A stretch of 64,000 bases of DNA from a virus. The stretch spans positions 1 to 64,000 of the IMG/VR virus record IMGVR_UViG_3300027754_004232. One strand, 5' to 3'. Positions 1 through 7,602 of this stretch are shown here, one piece after another. Position 1 is the stretch's first letter. Every line of letters starts with the position of its first letter. A model generated the notes under the pieces. That model ran no database searches. It saw only the letters and a program-made list of their open reading frames with translations, and was not told the origin of the DNA. The position numbers were made by a program, and so were the translations under genes.

Positions 1-459
1 CAACGAAGGCGTAGGATTTACATTTTGGGGGTCCGTGATGGAATCCCCGCCAATAGCGATATACTCCAGTTTGGCCCTCGTAGTACTAGAACCTGTCAAC
101 AAAGCGTGGAACTTGTCAAAAAAAGCTTTGAATGGAATTTTAAAGCGAGCATGTGGTTCAATGAAACCTTTGCCTACTTTACTCGCCAAAGAAGTGACCA
201 ATTTGATGAATGCGGAGTCTCATCAACCTTAACAAAAAGAGATTATAAATCATTTACAGACCTAGTAGTCTCTAATGGTAATATACGCAGAGTAACGCCC
301 ACAGAGAGGCTTCGCCTCATGGGTTTTCATGATCATTGGCATATTGAAAATGCTTCAAATACTGATAAGTTTAAATACAATGGTATGCATGTGCCTTCAG
401 TTCAGTACATAGCAAGATGTTTAAGGGAGTATCACAAATGTTTGAGTTCTCAAAAATAG
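1..459 (+). CDS. C5 cytosine-specific DNA methyltransferase, C-terminal part (cut by window edge)
   Basis: The reading frame is open from base 1, so the N-terminal half, including the catalytic Pro-Cys loop, lies outside the window. The visible part begins QRRRRIYILGVRD, which matches motif VIII of C5-cytosine methyltransferases (QxRxR). It then shows RRVTPTERLRLMGF (motif IX) and NGMHVPSVQYIARCL (motif X). Family members transfer a methyl group from S-adenosylmethionine to cytosine C5 in DNA. In a phage this usually protects the genome from host restriction, which is an inference here. The target-recognition region between motifs VIII and IX is short, about 75 residues. The end overlaps the next gene's start. 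Confidence 0.8.
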   Translation, partial: QRRRRIYILGVRDGIPANSDILQFGPRSTRTCQQSVELVKKSFEWNFKASMWFNETFAYFTRQRSDQFDECGVSSTLTKRDYKSFTDLVVSNGNIRRVTPTERLRLMGFHDHWHIENASNTDKFKYNGMHVPSVQYIARCLREYHKCLSSQK

Positions 460-1070
460 CAGAAAAGTTTGACGAACACTTGTCTGGACAATTATATTGG
501 CATAGCAATTTTGTTAATCATTTCTTGCCTGAGATTGCATCTGTATTTATGGCAGAAGAAACAAATGTGTATGATTTTGGTGCATCAACAGGTAATGTTG
601 AATTGGCTTTATCAAGTATGATTAAGTCGAGGAACATAGACTTTATACCTGTGGAAAAATGTAAAGAAATGGCAGAAAGATATAAGGGGGAAAGCGAAGT
701 GGTTGTTGATGACTTTCTAAATATATACATGGAAGAGTTTTCATTTGCCACATGCGTTTTATCTTTATGTTTTGTCCACCCATCAAAAAGAGAAATGTTT
801 ATTGATTCTTTAAAAAATAATTGTATGGTTGGAGGTGCTTTTGTAATACTAGAGAAAATGAAATCTAAGGGTGGATATCTAGGCACAGCTTTAAATAGAG
901 TTACATGGCGTAACAAGATTGAAAATGGCGAATCTGTAAAAATGGTAGTCAATAAAGAACTTTCTTTAAGTGGAGTTCAATACCCTCTGAGCGAAAAAGA
1001 ACTTGAAGGATTTGAGTTAATATGGGCGTATGGTGATTTTCGTGCTTACATTTGGCTAAAGGAGTTTTAA
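438..1070 (+). CDS. CmoA-like class I SAM methyltransferase
   Basis: This 210-residue protein has a Rossmann-type SAM-binding motif, YDFGASTGN, at residues 45-53 and the strand VGGAFVILEK near residue 131. The spacing resembles CmoA, the tRNA carboxy-SAM synthase / cmo5U family, where a GGALVLSEK-type strand follows. The ATG at 438 is chosen because AAGGGAG lies 9-16 bases upstream. The start sits inside the end of the preceding methyltransferase gene. The substrate cannot be read from the sequence: it could be a tRNA base, as in CmoA, or a small molecule or sugar. Confidence 0.6.
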   Translation: MFEFSKIAEKFDEHLSGQLYWHSNFVNHFLPEIASVFMAEETNVYDFGASTGNVELALSSMIKSRNIDFIPVEKCKEMAERYKGESEVVVDDFLNIYMEEFSFATCVLSLCFVHPSKREMFIDSLKNNCMVGGAFVILEKMKSKGGYLGTALNRVTWRNKIENGESVKMVVNKELSLSGVQYPLSEKELEGFELIWAYGDFRAYIWLKEF

Positions 1071-1071
1071 A

Positions 1072-1320
1072 ATGGAAGAAGAATTAGATTATCATTGTTC
1101 TGAATGCGGAATACAAATTTCAGAGTGGATGCTTAGAGATGTGGATGGAGTTACAATTGACACATGTTTGAATTGTGCGATTAAATCATCTTTAATGTTA
1201 TGTCCTGTGTGTAATAAAAATATAGGCATGACAAATGTAGATCGTGCTAATAGAATACTTGGAGAAGGGTGGGAAGAAATGTGCGAAGAATGTGCTGTTG
1301 AGTTTAGAAAGGCAGATTAA
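1072..1320 (+). CDS. small zinc-binding protein with four CxxC motifs
   Basis: This 82-residue protein carries four CxxC pairs (CSEC, CLNC, CPVC, CEEC), enough for two zinc ribbons. It starts one base after the preceding stop codon and has the RBS-like AAAGGAG just upstream. No family is recognised. Small zinc ribbons of this kind are common in large phages, where they are often adaptors or nucleic-acid-binding proteins. That role is a guess here. Confidence 0.6.
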   Translation: MEEELDYHCSECGIQISEWMLRDVDGVTIDTCLNCAIKSSLMLCPVCNKNIGMTNVDRANRILGEGWEEMCEECAVEFRKAD

Positions 1321-1321
1321 A

Positions 1322-1468
1322 ATGGAAGATGAATTTATTATTACTTTTTTAAATAATAAAAAGTATAAAATTAAAGATGTTAAGAAAATAGTAAAGTCTA
1401 AACCAAAAGAATACAATAAGTATGTAAGCACTATAGATGAAAAGATATGTAAATGGGAAATAAAATGA
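1322..1468 (+). CDS. hypothetical small basic protein (48 aa)
   Basis: A 48-residue Lys-rich protein begins at the ATG one base after the previous stop and ends in an ATGA overlap with the next gene. Its fit into the chain of overlapping genes is the main support. A longer frame opens upstream but would run inside the previous gene. No domain is recognised. Confidence 0.45.
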   Translation: MEDEFIITFLNNKKYKIKDVKKIVKSKPKEYNKYVSTIDEKICKWEIK

Positions 1469-1884
1469 AAAACATTAAAATAAAGATTGATGATGAAATC
1501 TTCTATGTTTTTTATAGCAACGAGTGTAATTCAAAAAAAGAAAAAATAAGGCTGGATTGGGATCAATTGTTATCTCATTTAAAAGATTCTATTTTTCCAG
1601 AACAAGAAGATGTAAATGAAGATACAAATAATAATCACATAATAGACTTGTCTCTATTTCAAGATGATCTTAAGTTTTTAGTTTTTACTCATTCTTTTGG
1701 AAATAAAAGAGTTTTTTCGATTTACTGTAATCAAAAAATAATATCAAAGAAAAAATTGGCCTTTGGTAAATGGTCCGCAAAACTTGAATGTGGTCATTCA
1801 TATTTAATGGATGAAAGCATAGATGATTTAAATAAGTTTAAAAGAATTTTTTGTTCTAAATGTTTGGAGGAATCTGATGGATAA
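1465..1884 (+). CDS. hypothetical protein with C-terminal Cys/His pairs
   Basis: This 139-residue protein is unrecognised. An ATG at 1453 is possible, but 1465 is preferred because GGGA lies 7 bases upstream and it makes the ATGA overlap typical of this cluster. The last third holds CGHSY followed by CSKCLEE, a possible CH-CC zinc site. The middle is acidic (EQEDVNEDTNNN). It overlaps the next gene by eight bases. Confidence 0.5.
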   Translation: MKNIKIKIDDEIFYVFYSNECNSKKEKIRLDWDQLLSHLKDSIFPEQEDVNEDTNNNHIIDLSLFQDDLKFLVFTHSFGNKRVFSIYCNQKIISKKKLAFGKWSAKLECGHSYLMDESIDDLNKFKRIFCSKCLEESDG

Positions 1885-2320
1885 GGGTTATATTCGTAAA
1901 GATAAATTGTCTGAAATAAAATTGCAATCTGGAGGATTAGTATTAATATCATTAGAGCAAATTCAATATTTGCTTGAAAATTTAACTGGTAAAAACTACG
2001 ATGTTTTTGAATTATTTCAAATGTTAAGGTCTTTTGATGGAGATATAATTAACATGGACATGATGGAAAACATAGTTGTAGAATGTTTGTATACATTAAA
2101 TACAGATGGAACTAATTGTAAGCATGTTACCATATCTCCTGTTGCAGAAGATAAAGAAACTTCTAGAATGGTATGTGAAGGAGAAAAAACAATGGAAGAA
2201 TACTATATATCTGAAACAAAAAGACTCAAGGTAAATATTTCAAAAAACCTTAGTTTTGTAACTGAAAAGTGTAAAGAGTATAAAAAATTAATGTTAGGGA
2301 AAAAACATGAAAACAGATGA
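1877..2320 (+). CDS. hypothetical protein (147 aa)
   Basis: No family is recognised. The protein is mixed alpha/beta by composition, with no membrane segment and two isolated cysteines near the middle. It is preceded by TTGGAGGAA, a good ribosome site 9-12 bases before the ATG. Both ends overlap neighbouring genes, so it is co-transcribed with the 1-5.9 kb cluster. Confidence 0.5.
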   Translation: MDKGYIRKDKLSEIKLQSGGLVLISLEQIQYLLENLTGKNYDVFELFQMLRSFDGDIINMDMMENIVVECLYTLNTDGTNCKHVTISPVAEDKETSRMVCEGEKTMEEYYISETKRLKVNISKNLSFVTEKCKEYKKLMLGKKHENR

Positions 2321-2930
2321 GATCATGAAGCGTATTGAAAGTGGGAATAGTTTGGCAGATAAGGTTGCCAATTATCTAAACTTTAGATTTAAATACAAAT
2401 TTGAAAAAGCTTCTATTGAAGAAGATAAGAAGTTGATGATTGATTATAAATGCAGCAAAAGCAATAAAACTGCACAAATGAAATGTCGTGAAAACAAATC
2501 AGACATCATTTACGAAGCAAAAAGATTCTATTCTACAAGCGGTTGTTTTTATGAAGAGGCAAATGGTAGAGATGTGAGAACAGAAGCAACCCTATACATA
2601 TGTTTGTCAGCAGATAAAAAACAAATAATAGTTGCAGAAACAGAAGCAATTAAAAAAATAGTTCAAAAAGAAATGCAGAAATTAGAAATAACATTAGATC
2701 AAGTAAAACAATATGAGCAAGAATGTGCATCTACTAGGAATAAAACAAAAAAATTAGCTTCAAATAAATCTAGAATTGAAGTATGGTTTAAGGTTGATGA
2801 AGGTATAGATTCAAGACATTACAGTAAACTTCTTGTCTTTATACCTTATTCAGCCATATTTGAATCTGTCGTAATTGATTTGAGAAACAACGAAAATATT
2901 GAAGATGAAAGGACTTGGAAAAATGGATAA
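2307..2930 (+). CDS. hypothetical protein, possible PD-(D/E)XK-like fold
   Basis: This 207-residue protein is not recognised with certainty. Near residues 47-72 it has LMIDYKCSKSNKTAQMKCRE followed by DIIYEA. This spacing of an acidic residue, an aliphatic-Gln-x-Lys strand and a further acidic patch is seen in PD-(D/E)XK nuclease-like phage proteins. A later segment, GRDVRTEATLYICLS, also suits a beta core. The nuclease idea is an inference from this pattern only. A Lys-rich helix follows (residues 110-150). Confidence 0.5.
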   Translation: MKTDEIMKRIESGNSLADKVANYLNFRFKYKFEKASIEEDKKLMIDYKCSKSNKTAQMKCRENKSDIIYEAKRFYSTSGCFYEEANGRDVRTEATLYICLSADKKQIIVAETEAIKKIVQKEMQKLEITLDQVKQYEQECASTRNKTKKLASNKSRIEVWFKVDEGIDSRHYSKLLVFIPYSAIFESVVIDLRNNENIEDERTWKNG

Positions 2931-3519
2931 TGAAATTATGTTTAATCAAAGAATACCTAGTTTGCTTGTTGTTGACAACTTTTACAAAGATCCAGATTCT
3001 ATAGTTGGAAAAACAGCAGACTTTAAATTTAAAGAGGAAAACAAGTTCTATAAAGGAAAAAGAACAACTCAATGTTTATTGCCTTATGTAAAAGAAGAAT
3101 TTGAAAAGTTATTGCAAGTAGAGATAGTAGATTGGTTAAATCAACCAATGAATGGCGTTTTTCAAATAACATCTGGAAATGACCCACTAGTATGGCATAG
3201 TGACTCACAAGACTATGCAGCAGCAATATACTTAACGAAAGATGGACCAACTAATGCTGGAACATCATTTTGGAAAGATAAAAAATATGGTTGCAGAAGA
3301 CCGCCAAGTCACCCATTAGAAAACAGAACAGATATAACAGAATCAGAAATATACACGCAGCATAGCCTATTAAATGAAGATAGTTGGGAGTTGGTAGATA
3401 GAGTTGGATCTGTATATAACAGGCTAGTTCTTTGGGATGGTAAAATGATTCATTCTGCTACTATGTATGGCGAATTTCCTAGATTGGTTCATCTATTCTT
3501 TTTTAATGTGAAAAAATAA
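2923..3519 (+). CDS. 2-oxoglutarate/Fe(II) oxygenase-like protein
   Basis: This 198-residue protein carries the facial-triad pattern of iron-dependent oxygenases: His92 and Asp94 in WHSDSQDYAA, and a distal His177 in LWDGKMIHSA. Arg187 (EFPRLVHLFFF) sits where the 2-oxoglutarate carboxylate is normally bound. The layout resembles prolyl-hydroxylase-fold proteins, including the DUF6445 type. The ATG at 2923 is preferred over upstream TTG/ATG codons because AAAGGA lies nine bases before it. It sits directly before a glycosyltransferase-methyltransferase, so hydroxylation of a sugar or a surface protein is possible but unproven. Confidence 0.6.
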   Translation: MDNEIMFNQRIPSLLVVDNFYKDPDSIVGKTADFKFKEENKFYKGKRTTQCLLPYVKEEFEKLLQVEIVDWLNQPMNGVFQITSGNDPLVWHSDSQDYAAAIYLTKDGPTNAGTSFWKDKKYGCRRPPSHPLENRTDITESEIYTQHSLLNEDSWELVDRVGSVYNRLVLWDGKMIHSATMYGEFPRLVHLFFFNVKK

Positions 3520-4769
3520 TGCCATACTTTTCTATAGTCACACCAACAAACAATACTCAGTTTCTTGCTCGACTTTCTCGATCTATAGCCAAGCAAACAT
3601 TCAAAGATTTTGAGTGGGTTATTGTTCCAAATGGTAACGCCAATATTGATATTGAATCATTGGCTTTTAATCCAAGAGTTGTAGAATCAAAAAAACCAGA
3701 TTCAAAATTAATTGGTCTATTTAAAAAAGAAGGATGCATGGCATCCAATGGGATTGTAGTTGTAGAAGTTGATCATGATGATGAACTTACAGAAGATTGC
3801 TTGCAGGAATTATACAATGAATTTAATTCAGATCAAACACTTGATTTTGCATATTCAAATTGTGCAGAAATAAACCCTGATGGAAAACCATTTGTTTACT
3901 CTAACTATTTTGGTTGGAGAAATAGACCATTTAAACATCAAGAAAAAAATCTTTTAGAACTAATATCATTTGATTCAACTCCAGCATCTTTTTCTAAAAT
4001 TTGGTTTTCTCCAAATCATGTTCGTGCATGGAAAAAATCATTTTATGAAAAAATTGGTGGACATAATGAAGAAATGGAAGTTCTAGATGATCATGACATT
4101 CTTTGCAAAACATACATACAAGGTAAAGTTAAGCATATAGATAAGTGTTTGTACATTTATTATAAGCATAAAAACAATACTTGTTATGGCGAGAAGAATG
4201 CTTTCATTCAAGAAGAAACATTAAACATTCATGATAAGTATATTTATGCATTGGTTGAGAAATGGTGTGACCTTAATGGTTTGCTTAAGATAGACCTTTG
4301 TGGGGGTTTCAATTCTCCAGAGGGGTATAAGTCAATAGACATGCAGAACGCAGAAATTATACATGATTTAAACGATCCTTGGCCTTTTAAAGATGGTGAA
4401 GTGGGATTGATAAGGGCACATGATGCTCTTGAACATTTAAAAGACCCAATTCATGTGATGAAAGAAGCGTATAGGTGCTTATGTCCAATGGGTTGGTTTT
4501 TGACACAAACCCCATCAACAGATGGTCGAGGTGCTTTTCAAGACCCAACACATATAGCATTTTGGAACAGTAACAGTTTCTGGTACTACACAAAACAAGA
4601 ACAGGCAAAATATATTGGTACGCCAGTAAGATTTCAAGGAAATAGAATCAAGAACTTTTATCCAAGTGAATGGCACAAGACACACAACATTCTTTATGTA
4701 AAAGCAGATTTAATAAGACTTCCAGATAAGGATTCAAATATAAGAGTTCCTGGAGAAGTTGTGATATGA
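3519..4769 (+). CDS. family 2 glycosyltransferase fused to a SAM methyltransferase
   Basis: Two domains lie in one 416-residue chain. Residues 1-245 form a GT-A family 2 glycosyltransferase, with N-terminal FSIVTPTNN and an acidic metal/nucleotide motif (VDHDDELTED, D85-D88). A large segment typical of GT2 acceptor domains follows. Residues from about 255 on form a class I methyltransferase with IDLCGGFN, the acidic strand DLNDPWPF, and HDALEHLKDP, a motif shared by many small SAM enzymes in glycan clusters. The ATG overlaps the previous stop. The fusion suggests one enzyme both adds a sugar and methylates it or its neighbour, but the substrate is unknown. Confidence 0.8.
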   Translation: MPYFSIVTPTNNTQFLARLSRSIAKQTFKDFEWVIVPNGNANIDIESLAFNPRVVESKKPDSKLIGLFKKEGCMASNGIVVVEVDHDDELTEDCLQELYNEFNSDQTLDFAYSNCAEINPDGKPFVYSNYFGWRNRPFKHQEKNLLELISFDSTPASFSKIWFSPNHVRAWKKSFYEKIGGHNEEMEVLDDHDILCKTYIQGKVKHIDKCLYIYYKHKNNTCYGEKNAFIQEETLNIHDKYIYALVEKWCDLNGLLKIDLCGGFNSPEGYKSIDMQNAEIIHDLNDPWPFKDGEVGLIRAHDALEHLKDPIHVMKEAYRCLCPMGWFLTQTPSTDGRGAFQDPTHIAFWNSNSFWYYTKQEQAKYIGTPVRFQGNRIKNFYPSEWHKTHNILYVKADLIRLPDKDSNIRVPGEVVI

Positions 4770-5332
4770 AACACATATATAATCTACCAGAATTTGGAGA
4801 AAATTGGTTTTCATATCCAAATCTATACAAGTCAATGGTTGAAGAATTTTCTTCTGGAAGTAAGTTTGTGGAAGTAGGATCATGGAAAGGTAAAAGTGCA
4901 GCCTATCTTGCTGTAGAAATTATAAATTCCAAAAAGAATATAAGTTTAGATTGTGTAGACACATGGATGGGCAGTAATGAAGATGCACATACAAATGATT
5001 CTTATGTAAAGTCAAATACTTTATATGAACTATTTATTAAAAACACATATTCTTTGTCTTCTGTAATTAATCCAATTAGAATGGATTCTATTAGTGCTTC
5101 AAAAATGTATAAAGATAATTCAATAGATTTTGTTTTTATTGATGCTAATCATGAATACGATAGTGTCAAAGCAGATATTTCTGCATGGTTTCCAAAAGTA
5201 AAGATTGGTGGAGTTATAGCTGGACATGATTATACTAAAAACTGGAAAGAAGTAGTAAGAGCAGTTGATGAATTTTTTATAAATAAAAAGCTTTTATTAA
5301 GTGAAGGGTGTTGGATTTACGAGAAAATATAA
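4766..5332 (+). CDS. class I SAM methyltransferase (Methyltransf_24 type)
   Basis: This 188-residue protein has VEVGSWKGKS (residues 35-44) as its SAM-binding loop and a VFIDANHEYDSVKADI strand-helix typical of the Methyltransf_24 / CmcI-like group. These enzymes often act in glycan or antibiotic pathways. The start overlaps the previous stop by four bases and the gene is followed by another transferase-like gene, so it belongs to the same sugar/methyl cluster. Confidence 0.7.
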   Translation: MKHIYNLPEFGENWFSYPNLYKSMVEEFSSGSKFVEVGSWKGKSAAYLAVEIINSKKNISLDCVDTWMGSNEDAHTNDSYVKSNTLYELFIKNTYSLSSVINPIRMDSISASKMYKDNSIDFVFIDANHEYDSVKADISAWFPKVKIGGVIAGHDYTKNWKEVVRAVDEFFINKKLLLSEGCWIYEKI

Positions 5333-5940
5333 TGGATTTAGCATTATTGGTTCATGCGTGTGACAAGTATTCTTTTGTTTTTGAAAGATTTTTAAAAGCA
5401 TTTGATATTTTTAATTTAAACATACCATGTTATTTCTCAACAGAATCCACAAATATAAAAAGCAAAAAATTTGAAAACATAAACACAAATGAAAATGTAT
5501 GGTCATTAAGATTAAATCAATCTTTACTTAAAATAAAAGAAAAAAATGTAGTGATTCTTCAAGAAGACTTTATAGTAAATAGTTTTAATGAAAATTTGTT
5601 TTGTGATCTTTATAAGTTTCACAATGATTATGGTTCAGACATTACTAAGACAGGTTCGTTTAAAACCTTTTCGTTGCTAAAAACTTCTGTTGAAAATATG
5701 TACGCACAAAAATATGGTTATTATTTAATGAGTCATCAACCAATAGCTATATTCAATAAAGAGTTTTTAATATCAACGCTAAATGAAAAACAAAATGCCA
5801 GTGAGCACGAAATGTATTGGTCTGAAAGAATAAGGGAAAATAGTATTTTTTGTTTTGGTAAAAATGAATTTGATCATCAAATGTTTAATCCTGTTTTTGG
5901 ATATACACATGTTATAAGCAAGGGTAAGCTAATAGCTTAA
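5332..5940 (+). CDS. putative glycosyltransferase-like protein
   Basis: The protein has 202 residues. It opens with LALLVHACDKYSFVFERFLKAF and then has WSLRLNQSLLKIKEKNVVILQEDF. This resembles a family of phage and capsule glycosyltransferase-like proteins, in which a HACDKY start and an acidic Q-[DE]-D-F motif replace the classic DXD. Assignment rests on this recall of pattern only. It starts at TAATG overlapping the previous stop and runs tail-to-tail into the adenosyltransferase gene on the other strand, overlapping it by four bases. Confidence 0.5.
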   Translation: MDLALLVHACDKYSFVFERFLKAFDIFNLNIPCYFSTESTNIKSKKFENINTNENVWSLRLNQSLLKIKEKNVVILQEDFIVNSFNENLFCDLYKFHNDYGSDITKTGSFKTFSLLKTSVENMYAQKYGYYLMSHQPIAIFNKEFLISTLNEKQNASEHEMYWSERIRENSIFCFGKNEFDHQMFNPVFGYTHVISKGKLIA

Positions 5941-6449
5941 CCATGCCATATCTTTTCTTCTGGACCAAGCAATCTTGCTAAAGTAAATAGGAAATCGCTA
6001 AGTCTATTTATAAACACAACAATGTTTTTAAAATCTTGATGTGCTTCCATAAGTCTGACTAAATCAATTTCAACTCTTCTGCATACTGCTCTAGCCAAAT
6101 GAATTTCACAATGATTGAATGGGATTATAAAATTCTTTAATGGCTTTAAACTTTTAGTCATCAAATCAATAATGTCTTCTGTTTTTTTAATGTGTTCTTC
6201 TTTTATCCTTTCTTTTCCAGTAGCCACTTCTGCACCAACTTCAAAAAGAAGATTTTGTATTTCTATTATAAATTCGTACACTTCATGGACTTTTAATTCT
6301 AAAATATACTTTTGATTAACAAATCCAATCCAAGCATTAAGCTCATCAATACTACCAAGAAGTTGTATATTAGGATTAGTTTTAGGTACTCTACCTATTT
6401 TTGGCAAAAGTGTAGTTCCGTCATCACCAGTTTTTGTATATATTTTCAT
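5937..6449 (-). CDS. pduO: corrinoid adenosyltransferase, PduO type
   Basis: This 170-residue enzyme should transfer the 5'-deoxyadenosyl group of ATP to cob(I)alamin, making adenosylcobalamin. Family motifs are present in order. TKTGDDGTT (residues 5-13) is the ATP loop. GSIDELNAWIG follows, then HLARAVCRRVE with the conserved Arg pair, then NRLSDFLFTLAR. The segment normally read as LPGGS is IPFNHC here. The ATG at 6449 is chosen because family proteins begin at MKIYTKTGD; a longer upstream frame would add a hydrophobic stretch that the family lacks. The likely purpose is to supply the cofactor of the class II ribonucleotide reductase at 21466-23757. Confidence 0.88.
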   Translation of the reverse strand: MKIYTKTGDDGTTLLPKIGRVPKTNPNIQLLGSIDELNAWIGFVNQKYILELKVHEVYEFIIEIQNLLFEVGAEVATGKERIKEEHIKKTEDIIDLMTKSLKPLKNFIIPFNHCEIHLARAVCRRVEIDLVRLMEAHQDFKNIVVFINRLSDFLFTLARLLGPEEKIWHG

Positions 6450-6522
6450 TTTAAATTCTTGAATATTTTGGTTGTTAAAACGAATACTATTATATATTAC
6501 TAAACTATAAGGAGGAATCAAT
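6450..6522. promoter_or_regulatory. short divergent intergenic region, possible promoter toward 6523
   Basis: Seventy-three A+T-rich bases separate the minus-strand adenosyltransferase from the plus-strand gene at 6523. TTGTTA (6472-6477) and TATATT (6493-6498) with a 15-base spacer form a weak sigma70-like pair. A strong ribosome site, AAGGAGGA, precedes the plus-strand start. In such A+T-rich DNA the promoter match could be chance. Confidence 0.3.
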
Positions 6523-6735
6523 ATGAAAGTAATAATTAGAAACATGTCTGGAGAATTTTTTTGCAAACAACCAGAAGTTGGATTAACAAATCTAAAGAAG
6601 GATGCATATGTTTTTGATTGTTACAATGATGAACATGCAAATTTAGTTCTAGAAAAAACTAAACAATTTATTTCAAACAACGATTTAAATTTAGAAGTTA
6701 TTGATAAAACACAAATAAATTTAAAAGTAGAATAG
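6523..6735 (+). CDS. hypothetical small protein (70 aa)
   Basis: A 70-residue protein of unknown family follows one of the strongest ribosome sites in the window (AAGGAGGA, eight bases from the ATG), which supports real expression. It looks like a small alpha/beta fold with the acidic/hydrophobic pattern YVFDCYNDEHANLVLEKTKQ. It is the first gene of a short plus-strand run. Confidence 0.5.
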   Translation: MKVIIRNMSGEFFCKQPEVGLTNLKKDAYVFDCYNDEHANLVLEKTKQFISNNDLNLEVIDKTQINLKVE

Positions 6736-6742
6736 GAACAAC

Positions 6743-7213
6743 ATGAACATATTTGTTTTAGATAAAGACCCAAAACAAGCTGCTGAATGGCATGTGGATA
6801 AACACATAGTTAAAATGCCTTTAGAAACAGCACAAATTTTATGCACTATTCTTAATGGTCATGGTGTTATGACACCATATAAATCAACTCATGTTAATCA
6901 TCCTTGCACAATATGGGCAGGAAAAAGCATGGGTAATTTTATTTGGTTGTGTGAATTAGGTATGCATCTTTGTGATGAGTATTCTTATAGATACGAAAAA
7001 GAACACGCATGTAAGAAAGTTATAATAGAATGTTTAACTTTTGCGTGTAAAATACCAAACATTGAAATGACAGAATTTGTTCAAGCTATGCCAGAAGAAG
7101 TAAAGTCAAATGATGCAGTTGAATCGTATAAGAATTACTATATAAAATTTAAATCTCATATTGCCAAATGGAAAAAAAGAAATGTTCCAAATTGGTATAA
7201 CATAATAAATTAA
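6743..7213 (+). CDS. conserved phage protein of unknown function
   Basis: This 156-residue protein begins MNIFVLDKDPKQAAEWHVDKHIVKMPLETAQ, recalled as a widespread phage family. Other His/Cys/Trp-rich signatures are THVNHPCTIWAGKS, NFIWLCELG and DEYSYRYEKEH. The conserved HVDKH, HVNHP and EH histidines could form a metal or active site. No function is established from the sequence. It starts seven bases after the previous gene. Confidence 0.6.
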   Translation: MNIFVLDKDPKQAAEWHVDKHIVKMPLETAQILCTILNGHGVMTPYKSTHVNHPCTIWAGKSMGNFIWLCELGMHLCDEYSYRYEKEHACKKVIIECLTFACKIPNIEMTEFVQAMPEEVKSNDAVESYKNYYIKFKSHIAKWKKRNVPNWYNIIN

Positions 7214-7220
7214 GGCACTT

Positions 7221-7409
7221 ATGAAAATTAAAAAGAACAGGCAAAAAAAAGCTAGAAGAATAATGATTCTTGCAGCAATAAGAATGTCTAAAGAAATTGG
7301 AATGAAATTCAATAGGATCAACATGGAGGAAACAAGAGATATTTATATGTGCAAGTATGGCGTAGATAGTTTAATTAGAAGGTTTGATATTGCAAGTATT
7401 GTCGCCTGA
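7221..7409 (+). CDS. hypothetical small basic protein (62 aa)
   Basis: A Lys/Arg-rich 62-residue frame starts eight bases after the previous gene with AAGG upstream. It is unrecognised. Its 3' end overlaps the minus-strand DUF5522-like gene by 39 bases, so one of the two could be wrong; the minus-strand gene is better supported by its motif. Confidence 0.35.
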   Translation: MKIKKNRQKKARRIMILAAIRMSKEIGMKFNRINMEETRDIYMCKYGVDSLIRRFDIASIVA

Positions 7410-7541
7410 TTGTTCTTTTTGAAATCCGTAAGGACAATGTTTGCAATCTTTTTTACAACAACGGCCTCTTTTTTTTAAAAAATATTCAGTCAAAACAACT
7501 TGTTTATTTTCATCTATATAATAATCTATGTTTTCTTGCAT
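7371..7541 (-). CDS. DUF5522-type small cysteine protein (56 aa)
   Basis: Translation of the minus strand from the ATG at 7541 gives a 56-residue protein with VLTEYFLKKRGRCCKKDC followed by KHCPYGF. The hallmark of the DUF5522 family is a compact domain with RGxCC-x-x-x-C-x-x-CPYGF, and all four cysteines and the CPYG end are present here. The family is presumed metal-binding and has no established function. The gene sits alone between convergent neighbours. Confidence 0.65.
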   Translation of the reverse strand: MQENIDYYIDENKQVVLTEYFLKKRGRCCKKDCKHCPYGFQKEQSGDNTCNIKPSN

Positions 7542-7602
7542 ATCTATTAAATTCCACTTCTACACAATTATACCTTTTGCAAATCAAACTAATATTTGAA
7601 TT

